Shown one piece after another: positions 25,029 to 32,559 of a stretch of 64,000 nucleotides of DNA. The translations under genes and the position numbers were made by a program. The notes beneath the pieces are model-generated. The model searched no databases and was not told where the DNA came from. It worked only from the letters and a program-made list of their open reading frames with translations. Source of the stretch: Streptomyces glomeratus (GTDB lineage Bacteria; Actinomycetota; Actinomycetes; Streptomycetales; Streptomycetaceae). The DNA lies in the NCBI RefSeq assembly GCF_021462825.1, contig NZ_JAKEEB010000021.1, positions 55,619 to 119,618 on the forward strand. Reading direction: 5' to 3'. Positions within the stretch are counted from its first letter, which is position 1, and every line of letters starts with the position of its first letter.

Positions 25029-25993
25029 TCCGGTCCAGAGCCGCAGCTGCCCCATTAGCGTTAGGGCTCTTACTGGGCCCCTCTCACCTTGCCCATGCGG
25101 GAGGTGGCCCCACCGTTGCCCCGCCCACGGACTGCGGCGACATGAGAGTGTGCATCGGCGTCGGCACCAGCGGATCCGATGCAAAGCCGTCCAAGGGCAG
25201 CAGCGGCAAGCAGACCACGAAGTCCTCGCACGGGAAGCGTACCTGCAGCACCTACTTCTCTGGGAGCAAGCACTCACTTGACCCAAAGGGCGCCGGCGAG
25301 TACGAGGTGCCCTGCGAGGATCCTGACCTGGGCTCTTTCTCCGGAGGTTGCTACTTCAAGAAGGCCGATCCCCAGCCTCCGGCCGGTGATCCCGCCTGGC
25401 AGGGGCACAAGCCAGGCGACGGGGCGATCTACCAGCGCAGCTGCCCCTTCGGCTTTCCTGGCAACCAGACCTTGGCCCAGGGCTTCGTGTGGATGGCCCA
25501 GCCACCAGCCGCGGCCGCTGTCGACCCCGCGCAGCTCGCCCAGGAGGCCGTCGACAAGATGAAGCTCGAAGGTCCGGACATCGCCAGCCCGCGCGCGGCC
25601 GGGAAGTACACCGTTGGTGTGCCGATGTGGATGTGGGTGCGCCAGAGCGCCACGACGTACGGGCCCAACACCGCGTCGGCCTCGGCGGGCGGCATCACCG
25701 TCACCGCGACCGCAAAGGTGTCGAAGATCATGTGGAAGATGGGCGACGGCGCCTCCGTGACCTGCAACGGCCCTGGCACGCCCTACACCGCTTCCGAAGG
25801 CATGGCACAGTCCCCGACCTGCGGTCATGTCTACTCGAAGATTTCAGCCGCTGGTCCGGGCGGCAAGTACAAGGTCACTGCGACCTCGACGTGGACGATC
25901 AACTGGCAGGGCGGCGGACAGAACGGCCAGCTCGTCGAGACCCGGCAGTCCCAAACGCAGGTGGCGATCGGAGAGCTGCAGGTCGTCAGGTAA
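25022..25993 (+). CDS. Secreted protein of unknown function, Tad-cluster associated
   Basis: 323 residues from an ATG at 25022, overlapping the lipoprotein stop. A Sec signal peptide ends near LAHAGGGPT (about residue 26). The mature protein contains six or more cysteines (DCGDMRVCIG, KRTCSTYF, VPCEDPD, GGCYFKK, RSCPFGF, then two near TCNGPGTPY and TCGHVY), fitting disulphide bonds. Its C-terminal third is beta-rich, including KVSKIMWKMGDG, and looks like a PKD/Ig-like fold. Proteins of this type commonly precede Tad genes in Streptomyces and may be a surface partner of the pilus. No enzyme motif is seen. Confidence 0.8.
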   Translation: MLIRSRAAAAPLALGLLLGPSHLAHAGGGPTVAPPTDCGDMRVCIGVGTSGSDAKPSKGSSGKQTTKSSHGKRTCSTYFSGSKHSLDPKGAGEYEVPCEDPDLGSFSGGCYFKKADPQPPAGDPAWQGHKPGDGAIYQRSCPFGFPGNQTLAQGFVWMAQPPAAAAVDPAQLAQEAVDKMKLEGPDIASPRAAGKYTVGVPMWMWVRQSATTYGPNTASASAGGITVTATAKVSKIMWKMGDGASVTCNGPGTPYTASEGMAQSPTCGHVYSKISAAGPGGKYKVTATSTWTINWQGGGQNGQLVETRQSQTQVAIGELQVVR

Positions 25994-26014
25994 CGCCGCC
26001 GGAAGGACACAACG

Positions 26015-26719
26015 GTGAGCAAGACCCAAGAACGTGTAGACACAGCTCCGAACAGCGTCTCCCAGCAGGGACGCCTGGCCGGTCCGGTGGCTCCGCCCCG
26101 GGTGTCGGCTCGTAGGCGGCGACCAGGTGTCATCGCCCTGTCGCTGGCGCTGATCGCCGCAGGAGGCGCCGGTGTTGCCGTCCTGCTGCTGCAGGTCGGC
26201 CACCGCACCGAGGTGGTGACCGTGGTCCGCGACGTCCAGGTCGGGCAAGTCCTGACCGAGGACGACCTGGGCAAGGCGTCCGTTGCCCTGGACCCAGCCG
26301 TCAAGGCGGTACGCGCTGACGGCCTGGAGTCGGTGGTGGGCAAGCGGGCCGCCGTGGAACTCAAGCCGGGCTCCCTGCTCGCCCCCTCGCAGGTCACGAA
26401 GGACAGCCTGGTGAAGGCCGGCGAGCAGCTGGTGCCGATCGGCCTGGAGCCCAAGCAGATCCCGGCCACCTCGTTAGTGCCGGGTCAGAAGGTCGAGTTG
26501 GTGCACGTCCCGGCTCAGGGAACGACGGATACCGGCAAGACGTCCGGCGCTGCGCCGCAGACCATCGACGGCCGGGTCGTGAAGGCATCTGCTGCCGCCC
26601 CGGGTACGGGAATCGTGGTCGTCGACGTGGCCACCTCTGCCACTGACGGCGCCACGGCCGCCGCATGGGAGGCGGCCGGCACCCTGCGCCTGGTCCTCGC
26701 TGCCCCGGACGGTAGCTGA
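26015..26719 (+). CDS. SAF-domain protein, CpaB/RcpC-like Tad assembly factor
   Basis: 234 residues from a GTG at 26015 with GGAAGGAC upstream. A basic, Pro-rich cytosolic N-terminus is followed by one membrane helix at about 39-60 (VIALSLALIAAGGAGVAVLL). The SAF domain is at about 70-140 (VVRDVQVGQVLTEDDLGKA, then GKRAAVELKPGSLL). In Tad systems RcpC/CpaB proteins have this N-terminal anchor plus SAF domain and bind the cell-wall or outer side. Its stop overlaps the next start (TGATG), so it is coupled to tadZ. Confidence 0.82.
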   Translation: MSKTQERVDTAPNSVSQQGRLAGPVAPPRVSARRRRPGVIALSLALIAAGGAGVAVLLLQVGHRTEVVTVVRDVQVGQVLTEDDLGKASVALDPAVKAVRADGLESVVGKRAAVELKPGSLLAPSQVTKDSLVKAGEQLVPIGLEPKQIPATSLVPGQKVELVHVPAQGTTDTGKTSGAAPQTIDGRVVKASAAAPGTGIVVVDVATSATDGATAAAWEAAGTLRLVLAAPDGS

Positions 26720-27546
26720 TGGCTGTGATCGCGCTCGCAGGATGCAGCGGTGCGCCCGGGGTGACCACGAGCGCTCTGGCCCTGCTGCTGTCGTGGCCGC
26801 TGGAGGCGGGCCGGCGGATGATCCTGGCCGAGTGCGACCCGGACGGCGGGGCCGTGCTGCACGGGCTGCTGCAGGGCACGCTCGGCGACCGGTACGGGCT
26901 GCGCAACCTGTCCGTGGCCGCCCGCAAAGGCGAGTTCAGCGACGCCTTCTGGCGTCAGCTGATCGACCTGAGCGGCGAGGACGGCAAGCAGGAGGCAGTA
27001 CGCGACCGGCTGCTGCTGCCCGGCATCACCGACCCCGCACAGGCGGCGAGCCTGGGCCAGGTCTGGAAGATCCTGGCGCAGATGTTCCGTGGCATCGAGG
27101 CCGAGAGCGGCCACGACGTCCTCATCGACCTCGGCCGCCGCGGCGCGTACGGGCCCTCCGGGGTCCTGGCCGAGCAGGCCGACGCCGCCTTCGTGGTGGT
27201 CCGCAATACCCTGCGCTGCCTGCAGGCAGCAGAGGGCCGCGTGCGCGCACTGGAAGAGCGCGTCGGCGACGTCAGCGTGCTGATGATCAACGAGGGCCCG
27301 TACCCGGCGGGCGAGGTGCAGCGCGTGCTGCAGGTGCCGGTGATCGCCACCCTTCCGTATGCGCCGAAGGACGCCCGTGTGCTCTCCGACGGGGCCGAAC
27401 AGCCGCGCCACTTCACCAGGTCGCCGCTGATGAAGGCCGCCCGAACGAGCAGCACGCTGCTTGTCCAGCGGGCCGCCATGCGCCGAGCCCGCCTCGATCC
27501 ACGCGGCCTGCACGCTGCAGGCGGGGAGGTGACCCATGCGCGCTAA
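26719..27546 (+). CDS. MinD/ParA-like ATPase, TadZ/CpaE-like
   Basis: 275 residues from an ATG overlapping the upstream TGA. A deviant P-loop is placed at the extreme N-terminus (ALAGCSGAPGVTTSAL), followed by ECDPDGG and later DVLIDLGRRG as switch-like elements, as in MinD-family proteins. The P-loop Lys that normally precedes the Thr is replaced (GVTT), a common feature of TadZ/CpaE localisation proteins that suggests weak or no ATP hydrolysis. Role: positions the pilus ATPase at the membrane. It overlaps the ATPase gene by 11 bases. Confidence 0.82.
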   Translation: MAVIALAGCSGAPGVTTSALALLLSWPLEAGRRMILAECDPDGGAVLHGLLQGTLGDRYGLRNLSVAARKGEFSDAFWRQLIDLSGEDGKQEAVRDRLLLPGITDPAQAASLGQVWKILAQMFRGIEAESGHDVLIDLGRRGAYGPSGVLAEQADAAFVVVRNTLRCLQAAEGRVRALEERVGDVSVLMINEGPYPAGEVQRVLQVPVIATLPYAPKDARVLSDGAEQPRHFTRSPLMKAARTSSTLLVQRAAMRRARLDPRGLHAAGGEVTHAR

Positions 27547-29023
27547 GCCCCTGCACCCCGACCCCACGGTGGCACCGCTGCCCCAGCAGTGGGTGCACGA
27601 GAGCAACGGTGCGCCGACACCGGCCGGTGCTGCCTCGAGTACCCAGGTGCTCGGCACGGCGGCTCCTCACGTCACTGTCGACTACCGAGTGGCCAGGGAC
27701 ATTGCGTCCCAGGTCGCCAGGCAGCGCGAGGAACTGCTCAAGACCAAGCCCGGCATGGACCGGGCCAGCGAAGAGCAGCGCTGCCTGAACTGGATCGCCG
27801 AGGCCGTCGCCCTGTGGTCGGACGCCCAGGCGATGACGCCCCAAGAGGATGAGGCGCTGCGGCGCGCCGTGTACGACCTGCTCTTTCGGGCCGGCCGGCT
27901 CCAGCCGTACCTGGACGATGAGCGGGTTGAGGACATCATCATCCAGGGCCCGCACGAGGTGTGGCTCGACTACGGCGACGGCGAACGCCGCAGGGTCGGC
28001 CCGATCGCGGACTCCGAAGAGGAACTGCTGGAATTGCTGCGGGAGTTGGCCCGGTCATCGGGGCACAGCGAGCGCACCATCTCCACCGCGAACCCCACCC
28101 TCGCCCTGTCCTTGCCGGACGGCTCCCGGCTGCAGGCGATCACCGGGCTCGGGCCGATGACGTATGCAGTGATCCGCCGGCACCGGGTCTCCCACGCGGA
28201 TCTCGACGATCTCGTGCGGCTGGGCACCATCGATCCGATCCTGCGCGAGTTCCTCGGCGCGTGCGTGCGCGCCGAGAAGAACATCATGATCGCGGGGAAG
28301 CAGAAGGCGGGGAAGACCACGCTGATGCGGGCGATGCTCAAGGAGTTCGACCCGGAGTGCCGGTTTGCGACCATCCAGAGTGAGGACGAGCTGTTCGCCC
28401 ACACAGGCGGCTACCACAGGCAGGTCGTGTCGCTGGTGGGGCGGGAGTCCAACGGGGAGAAGGACGTCACCGGGCGCGGCGCTGGTGAGGTCACGCTGCT
28501 GGACCTGATGCATCCGGCGCTGCGGATGTCGCTGGAGCGGATCGTGGTCGGCGAGGTCCGCGGCCCCGAGGTCGTCGCCATGATGCAGGCGCTGACCAAC
28601 GGCTCCGGCGGCAACCTGTGCACCATCCACGCGCGGCGGCCGGACATCGTCTTCGACCGGATCGCCGAGCTGTACGCGCTCGCCCAGGGGAACCTGTCCG
28701 AGCAGCTCGCCTACCGGCAGACCGCCAACGGCCTGGACTTCATCGTGTACGTCGATATGACGGACGAGACGCAGATCGGCGGCCGCCGCCACCGCTACGT
28801 CTCCCATGTCCTGGAAGTGACCGGGATCGGCGAGACGGGCCGGCCCGCCACGAACGAGGTGTTCTCCCCCGGTCGCGAGTACGGGGAGCTGCGGGCGGTG
28901 CCGAGGATGGACCCGGGCTGCATCGACGACCTGCGCCGTGTCGGCTTCGACTCCGCTGTGCTGCAGGAGCCCTACGGGGCCTGGGCGGCGCCGCTGCCGC
29001 TGAAGGTGGGGGCGAGCCGATGA
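27536..29023 (+). CDS. tadA: Tad pilus secretion ATPase TadA/CpaF
   Basis: 495 residues from an ATG at 27536, overlapping tadZ. The N-terminal domain contains YLDDERVEDIIIQGP, followed by the RecA-like core: Walker A GKQKAGKT in NIMIAGKQKAGKTTL, an Asp-box region (FATIQSEDELFAHTGGYHRQ), Walker B RIVVGEVRGPEV and the His-box GNLCTIHARRP. These are the diagnostic elements of type II/IV secretion ATPases of the TadA/CpaF branch. It powers assembly of Flp-type pili from the cytoplasmic face. Length is normal for the family. The stop overlaps the tadB ATG. Confidence 0.93.
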   Translation: MRAKPLHPDPTVAPLPQQWVHESNGAPTPAGAASSTQVLGTAAPHVTVDYRVARDIASQVARQREELLKTKPGMDRASEEQRCLNWIAEAVALWSDAQAMTPQEDEALRRAVYDLLFRAGRLQPYLDDERVEDIIIQGPHEVWLDYGDGERRRVGPIADSEEELLELLRELARSSGHSERTISTANPTLALSLPDGSRLQAITGLGPMTYAVIRRHRVSHADLDDLVRLGTIDPILREFLGACVRAEKNIMIAGKQKAGKTTLMRAMLKEFDPECRFATIQSEDELFAHTGGYHRQVVSLVGRESNGEKDVTGRGAGEVTLLDLMHPALRMSLERIVVGEVRGPEVVAMMQALTNGSGGNLCTIHARRPDIVFDRIAELYALAQGNLSEQLAYRQTANGLDFIVYVDMTDETQIGGRRHRYVSHVLEVTGIGETGRPATNEVFSPGREYGELRAVPRMDPGCIDDLRRVGFDSAVLQEPYGAWAAPLPLKVGASR

Positions 29024-29973
29024 CGCTGCTGTTGGGGCTGCTCAGTGGCATGGCCGTGGTCGGCGGGCTGATCGGTGTCCTGGCCGGTGTCGTGGGCACC
29101 ACGGTGCCGCGCCGGGTCCCGCTGCGCCGGCGCTGGCAGGCGCCCTGGCGCGGCGGGAGGAACCAGAGCGAGGACGCCCGGCTGCGGCAGCGGACCCTCA
29201 TGGTCGCGGCCGTCGTGGTGTTCGCCGCGGTGTGGCTGGTCTCGGGGAACTTCGTCGGCGGGGCGCTGCTCGGCGCGGCCGTCATCGGGGTGCCCTGGCT
29301 GATCACCCCGGCGCAGATGGCGCAGGAGCGCATCGGCCAGTTGGAGGGCTTGAGCGAGTGGACGCAGCGGCTGGCCGGCCTGCTGCGGCTGGGCATGGGC
29401 CTGGAGCAGGCGATGATCACCAGTCGTCAGGGAGCGCCGGACGAACTCGCCGGGCAGATCATCAATCTGTCCGACCGGCTGCGTCTGGGGTGGCGGCCGG
29501 AGGGAGCGCTGCGCGCGTTCGCCGAGGAACTGGGCGATGTCACCTCGGACAAAGTGGTCGCCGCGCTGATCCTGTCGGCGGGCGACCGCGGCCCGGGCCT
29601 GGCGCAGGCCTTGGAGGACCTTTCAGGCACCGTCCGCGAGGAGGTCGCCAGGAAGCGCGCCATCGAGGCGGACCGGGCCAAGCCGCGCACCACCGTGCGG
29701 TGGATGACCATCATCACCGTGGGCGTCGTGGTGGCCGGGTTCTTCGTGCCGTCCTACACCCAGCCCTACTCCACACTCCTCGGTCAGCTCGTACTTGCCT
29801 TCCTGACGGCCGGGTTCGTCGGCGTGCTCGCCCTGATGCGGCAGCTGGGCAACTTCCGCCGCATCCCGCGCTTCCTCATTCCCGATCCGACCAGCACCGT
29901 CCGCCTGCCGGTGCTCGCGCCCGAACCGGATGTGCCGGCCGCCTCCGGGGAGCCGGAAGGAGCCGTCTTGTGA
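29020..29973 (+). CDS. tadB: Tad pilus membrane platform protein TadB
   Basis: 317 residues from an ATG overlapping the tadA stop. Membrane segments lie at about 5-25, 62-95, 225-245 and 255-275, with a cytosolic T2SSF domain at about 110-220: LSEWTQRLAGLLRLGMGLEQAM, LRAFAEELGDVTSDKVVAAL and LAQALEDLSGTVREEVARK. This is the layout of TadB, which pairs with TadC to form the inner-membrane platform on which TadA acts. An ATGA/GTGA-type coupling joins it to tadC. Confidence 0.9.
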   Translation: MTLLLGLLSGMAVVGGLIGVLAGVVGTTVPRRVPLRRRWQAPWRGGRNQSEDARLRQRTLMVAAVVVFAAVWLVSGNFVGGALLGAAVIGVPWLITPAQMAQERIGQLEGLSEWTQRLAGLLRLGMGLEQAMITSRQGAPDELAGQIINLSDRLRLGWRPEGALRAFAEELGDVTSDKVVAALILSAGDRGPGLAQALEDLSGTVREEVARKRAIEADRAKPRTTVRWMTIITVGVVVAGFFVPSYTQPYSTLLGQLVLAFLTAGFVGVLALMRQLGNFRRIPRFLIPDPTSTVRLPVLAPEPDVPAASGEPEGAVL

Positions 29974-30854
29974 ACCTGCTGCCCGTTGTGCTGACCGGCG
30001 GCACTCTCGGCGCCGGCCTCGCACTGCTGATGAGGGAACTGCTGCAGCCGCAGCCCGCGTTGGGGCCTGCCCTGAAGCGCAGTTCCCCTGCCACCTTGAC
30101 CATGCCCGAGCCGGAACTGGACCGCGAGGAGGTCTGGGGCCGGTGGCTGCTGGCCCGCCTCGAGCGCCTGCCGGGTGTACGGGTCCCGACCACGAACCTG
30201 GCCCTGCTCGGCCAGGGGCCGGGCCAGTTCATGCTGAAGAAGGCCGCGCTCGCCGCGCTGGGGCTGCTCTGCCCGGTGATCGCGACGATTCCGTGGATCA
30301 TCGCGGGCGTGGGCCTGCCGTTCTATGTGCCCGCCGGCGTCGGACTCCTCGTCGCGGTGCTGCTGTTCATCACCCCGGATCTCGCGGTGCGCGACCAGGC
30401 CAAGCGGGCGCGGGAGGAGTTCGCGCACGCCCTGTCCGCCTACCTCGACCTGGTCGCGCTCAAGCGGGCCGCCGACGCCGGCCCCGCCGAAGCGTTGGAG
30501 AAGGCCGCCGAGGTCGGCGAGGGCTGGCCCTTTGTGTATCTGCAGGGCGCGCTGCGCCGGGCCCGGCTGGAGAAGATCCCCCCGTATCAAGCGCTCACGG
30601 AACTCGCCCACGACTACGACCTGCCCGTCCTGGACGACGTCGCCGACATCATGCGCGGCTCGGCGACCGACGGCGCCGCCGTCTACAAGGCACTTCGGGC
30701 CCGCACCGCCGCCCTCAACGCCGAACTGCTGGCCGACCAGGCCGCCGAGGCGAACACGGCCAGCGAAAAAATGACCGCCCCGGGAGCCCTCTTGGCCGTC
30801 TTGGTGATGCTGCTGATGGCCTTCCCCGCCGTGATCCGCATGCTCACCGTCTAA
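29970..30854 (+). CDS. tadC: Tad pilus membrane platform protein TadC
   Basis: 294 residues from a GTG overlapping the tadB stop. A first membrane segment is at the N-terminus, two more at about 85-135, and a C-terminal helix (LLAVLVMLLMAFPAVIRML). The T2SSF domain includes FAHALSAYLDLVALKRAADAG, GALRRARLEKIPPYQALTEL and VLDDVADIMRGS. This is the partner of TadB in the platform. About 48 bases separate it from the pilin-like gene, with a GAGAGGCAAGGGAAC binding site in the gap. Confidence 0.9.
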   Translation: MNLLPVVLTGGTLGAGLALLMRELLQPQPALGPALKRSSPATLTMPEPELDREEVWGRWLLARLERLPGVRVPTTNLALLGQGPGQFMLKKAALAALGLLCPVIATIPWIIAGVGLPFYVPAGVGLLVAVLLFITPDLAVRDQAKRAREEFAHALSAYLDLVALKRAADAGPAEALEKAAEVGEGWPFVYLQGALRRARLEKIPPYQALTELAHDYDLPVLDDVADIMRGSATDGAAVYKALRARTAALNAELLADQAAEANTASEKMTAPGALLAVLVMLLMAFPAVIRMLTV

Positions 30855-30902
30855 AGGCCAGACCACTCCGACTCGTCCAACGCTGAAGAGAGGCAAGGGA
30901 AC

Positions 30903-31223
30903 ATGAAGCACACCGCAGCCCGCACCCGCCGCGCGGTGCTCCGCGCGACCACGCACCCGCACCCCTGCCCGGACACCGCATCTGGCGCACCGGGCCGCGG
31001 CCGCCGCAGCACGCGAGCCTGGGCGCGCGCCAACGGTGCGGTCCTGCGGCTGACCACCCGCGTGCAGGAAGGCCTTCAGGAGGCCGCCCGCCGGCCGGAC
31101 CGCGGCGACATCTCCACCACGACCGTCATCATCTGGGTGGCCGCCGTCACCGGCGCCGTCCTGATCGCCGGAACCATCGCCGTGGTCATCGCCAAGTACA
31201 ACGGCAAGCTCAACGGCCTGTGA
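30903..31223 (+). CDS. Flp-type pilin-like small protein
   Basis: 106 residues from an ATG at 30903. An unusually long, Arg-rich N-terminal leader (~70 residues) is followed by DRGDISTTTVIIWVAAVTGA and a single hydrophobic helix of about 25 residues, then a short polar tail KYNGKLNGL. Flp pilins have such a short helix after a Gly cleavage site, but the conserved Glu at +5 is absent here (GDISTT) and the leader is longer than usual. It may be the major pilin or a pilin-like minor subunit. It sits exactly where flp genes are found in Tad loci. Confidence 0.72.
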   Translation: MKHTAARTRRAVLRATTHPHPCPDTASGAPGRGRRSTRAWARANGAVLRLTTRVQEGLQEAARRPDRGDISTTTVIIWVAAVTGAVLIAGTIAVVIAKYNGKLNGL

Positions 31224-31648
31224 TGGCCCGTCCCGAAAAGCTGACCATCTGGTGGCAGGGGCGACGATGGCGCGACGACCACGGGGACACATCCCTCCAG
31301 ATGGCGATCATCTTCCCCCTCGTGCTGCTCGCCACGGTCGCCGTCATCCAGGCCTCCCTGTGGTACTACGCACGGCAGATCGCCCTGACCGCTGCCCGCG
31401 AAGGCGCCAGCGCCGCCCGCACCTACCAGTCGAGTCCGGCCGACGGTGCGGCCCAGGCACGCAACGTGCTGGGGCGCACCGCGGGTGACAGCCTGCGCGG
31501 CTACAGCGTCGCCGCAAGCAGCGACGGGCAGCGCGTGCAAGTCCAGGTGTCCGGCACCGCCCTGTCGATGATCCCGGGGGTGCCGGGCCTGCACATCACG
31601 CAGTCGGCGTCCGCCCCCGTGGAACGCTGGACCGCCCCAAGGGAGTGA
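31223..31648 (+). CDS. TadE-like minor pilin
   Basis: 141 residues from an ATG at 31223 that overlaps the previous TGA (TGATG); a GTG three bases earlier is also possible. The N-terminal part has DDHGDTSLQMAIIFPLVLL leading into one membrane helix, then the WYYARQIALTAAREGASAAR signature of TadE-like pseudopilins, then a beta-rich extracytoplasmic domain ending in PVERWTAP. It is probably processed by a prepilin peptidase, which is not encoded in the window. Confidence 0.82.
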   Translation: MARPEKLTIWWQGRRWRDDHGDTSLQMAIIFPLVLLATVAVIQASLWYYARQIALTAAREGASAARTYQSSPADGAAQARNVLGRTAGDSLRGYSVAASSDGQRVQVQVSGTALSMIPGVPGLHITQSASAPVERWTAPRE

Positions 31649-31654
31649 ACCCAC

Positions 31655-32110
31655 GTGCGAACCACGGCCCCTCGGGCCCGCAGACTGCGCAGCGACGAGG
31701 GCAGCGCCGCGATCGAGGCGGCGCTCGTCCTCCCAGCCTTGATCATGTTCCTGTGTCTGGCGATCGCCGGCGGCCGGATCGTCACCTCCGGCGCGAAAAT
31801 CGACTCCGCGGCTGAAGACGCGGCACGAGAGGCGTCCATCCACCGCACAGCGGCAGCCGCCCAGAGCGCCGCGCAGTCGGCGGCCGCCCAGTCCCTCAAC
31901 GACCAGGGCATCACATGCGCGTCGACCTCCGTCAACATCAACACCGGCGGTCTCAGCGTGCCGGTGGGGCAGATCGGCACGGTCACCGTGACCGTGACCT
32001 GCACAGTCAACCTGTCCGACCTCCTACTGCCAGGCGTGCCAGGAACCAAGACCCTCACCTCCACAGCAACCTCGGTAGTCGACCAGTACAGGCAGCGGGG
32101 TGATGGATGA
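31655..32110 (+). CDS. TadE/TadF-like minor pilin
   Basis: 151 residues from a GTG at 31655, six bases after the previous stop. The N-terminus has DEGSAAIEAALVLPALIMF: a Gly cleavage site with Glu at +5 and a long hydrophobic helix, the typical TadE/F signature. The extracytoplasmic part has an Ala/Gln-rich helix (SAAQSAAAQSL), one Cys pair (ITCAS and VTCTV) and a beta-rich end. It forms an operon with the two flanking pilin-like genes. Confidence 0.82.
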   Translation: MRTTAPRARRLRSDEGSAAIEAALVLPALIMFLCLAIAGGRIVTSGAKIDSAAEDAAREASIHRTAAAAQSAAQSAAAQSLNDQGITCASTSVNINTGGLSVPVGQIGTVTVTVTCTVNLSDLLLPGVPGTKTLTSTATSVVDQYRQRGDG

Positions 32111-32559
32111 TCTCCCGTCAAAGGTGCCTGCGCCGAGCGCGGCTGGACGACCGGGGAGGCGTCACCGTGTTCGTCGCCGTGTGCGTCATCGCGCTGATCG
32201 GAATCATCGGCGTCGCCGTCGACGGTGGCAGCAAGATGCGTGCCGCGGAACGCGCGGACTACATCGCCGGCGAAGCCGCGCGAGCCGGCGGGCAGGCCAT
32301 CGATCCCGCCGACGCGATCAGCGGGAAGGCGATCGTCGTGGATCCGCAAGCCGCGGCCGCCGCAGCCCAGTCCTACCTGCGCTCCGCAGGTGCCACCGGC
32401 ACGGTCAGCGTCTCCGGCGACGGCAAGACCCTCAACGTCACTGTCACGGGCACGTACGACACGAAGTTCCTGTCGGTGGTCGGGATCGGCTCCCTGCCGG
32501 TGACCGGCCACGGCAAGGCCACCCTCCTGCACGGCGTCACCGCTCCCGAAGGACCATGA
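32107..32559 (+). CDS. TadG-like pilus assembly protein, short form
   Basis: 150 residues from an ATG overlapping the preceding stop. LDDRGGVTVFVAVCVIALIG is a Tad-type signal and membrane segment, followed by VAVDGGSKMRAAERADYIAGEAARAGGQA, as in the N-terminal part of TadG. It lacks the von Willebrand A domain of full-length TadG. The remainder is a beta-rich extracytoplasmic domain. Coupled to the next gene by ATGA. Confidence 0.8.
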   Translation: MISRQRCLRRARLDDRGGVTVFVAVCVIALIGIIGVAVDGGSKMRAAERADYIAGEAARAGGQAIDPADAISGKAIVVDPQAAAAAAQSYLRSAGATGTVSVSGDGKTLNVTVTGTYDTKFLSVVGIGSLPVTGHGKATLLHGVTAPEGP

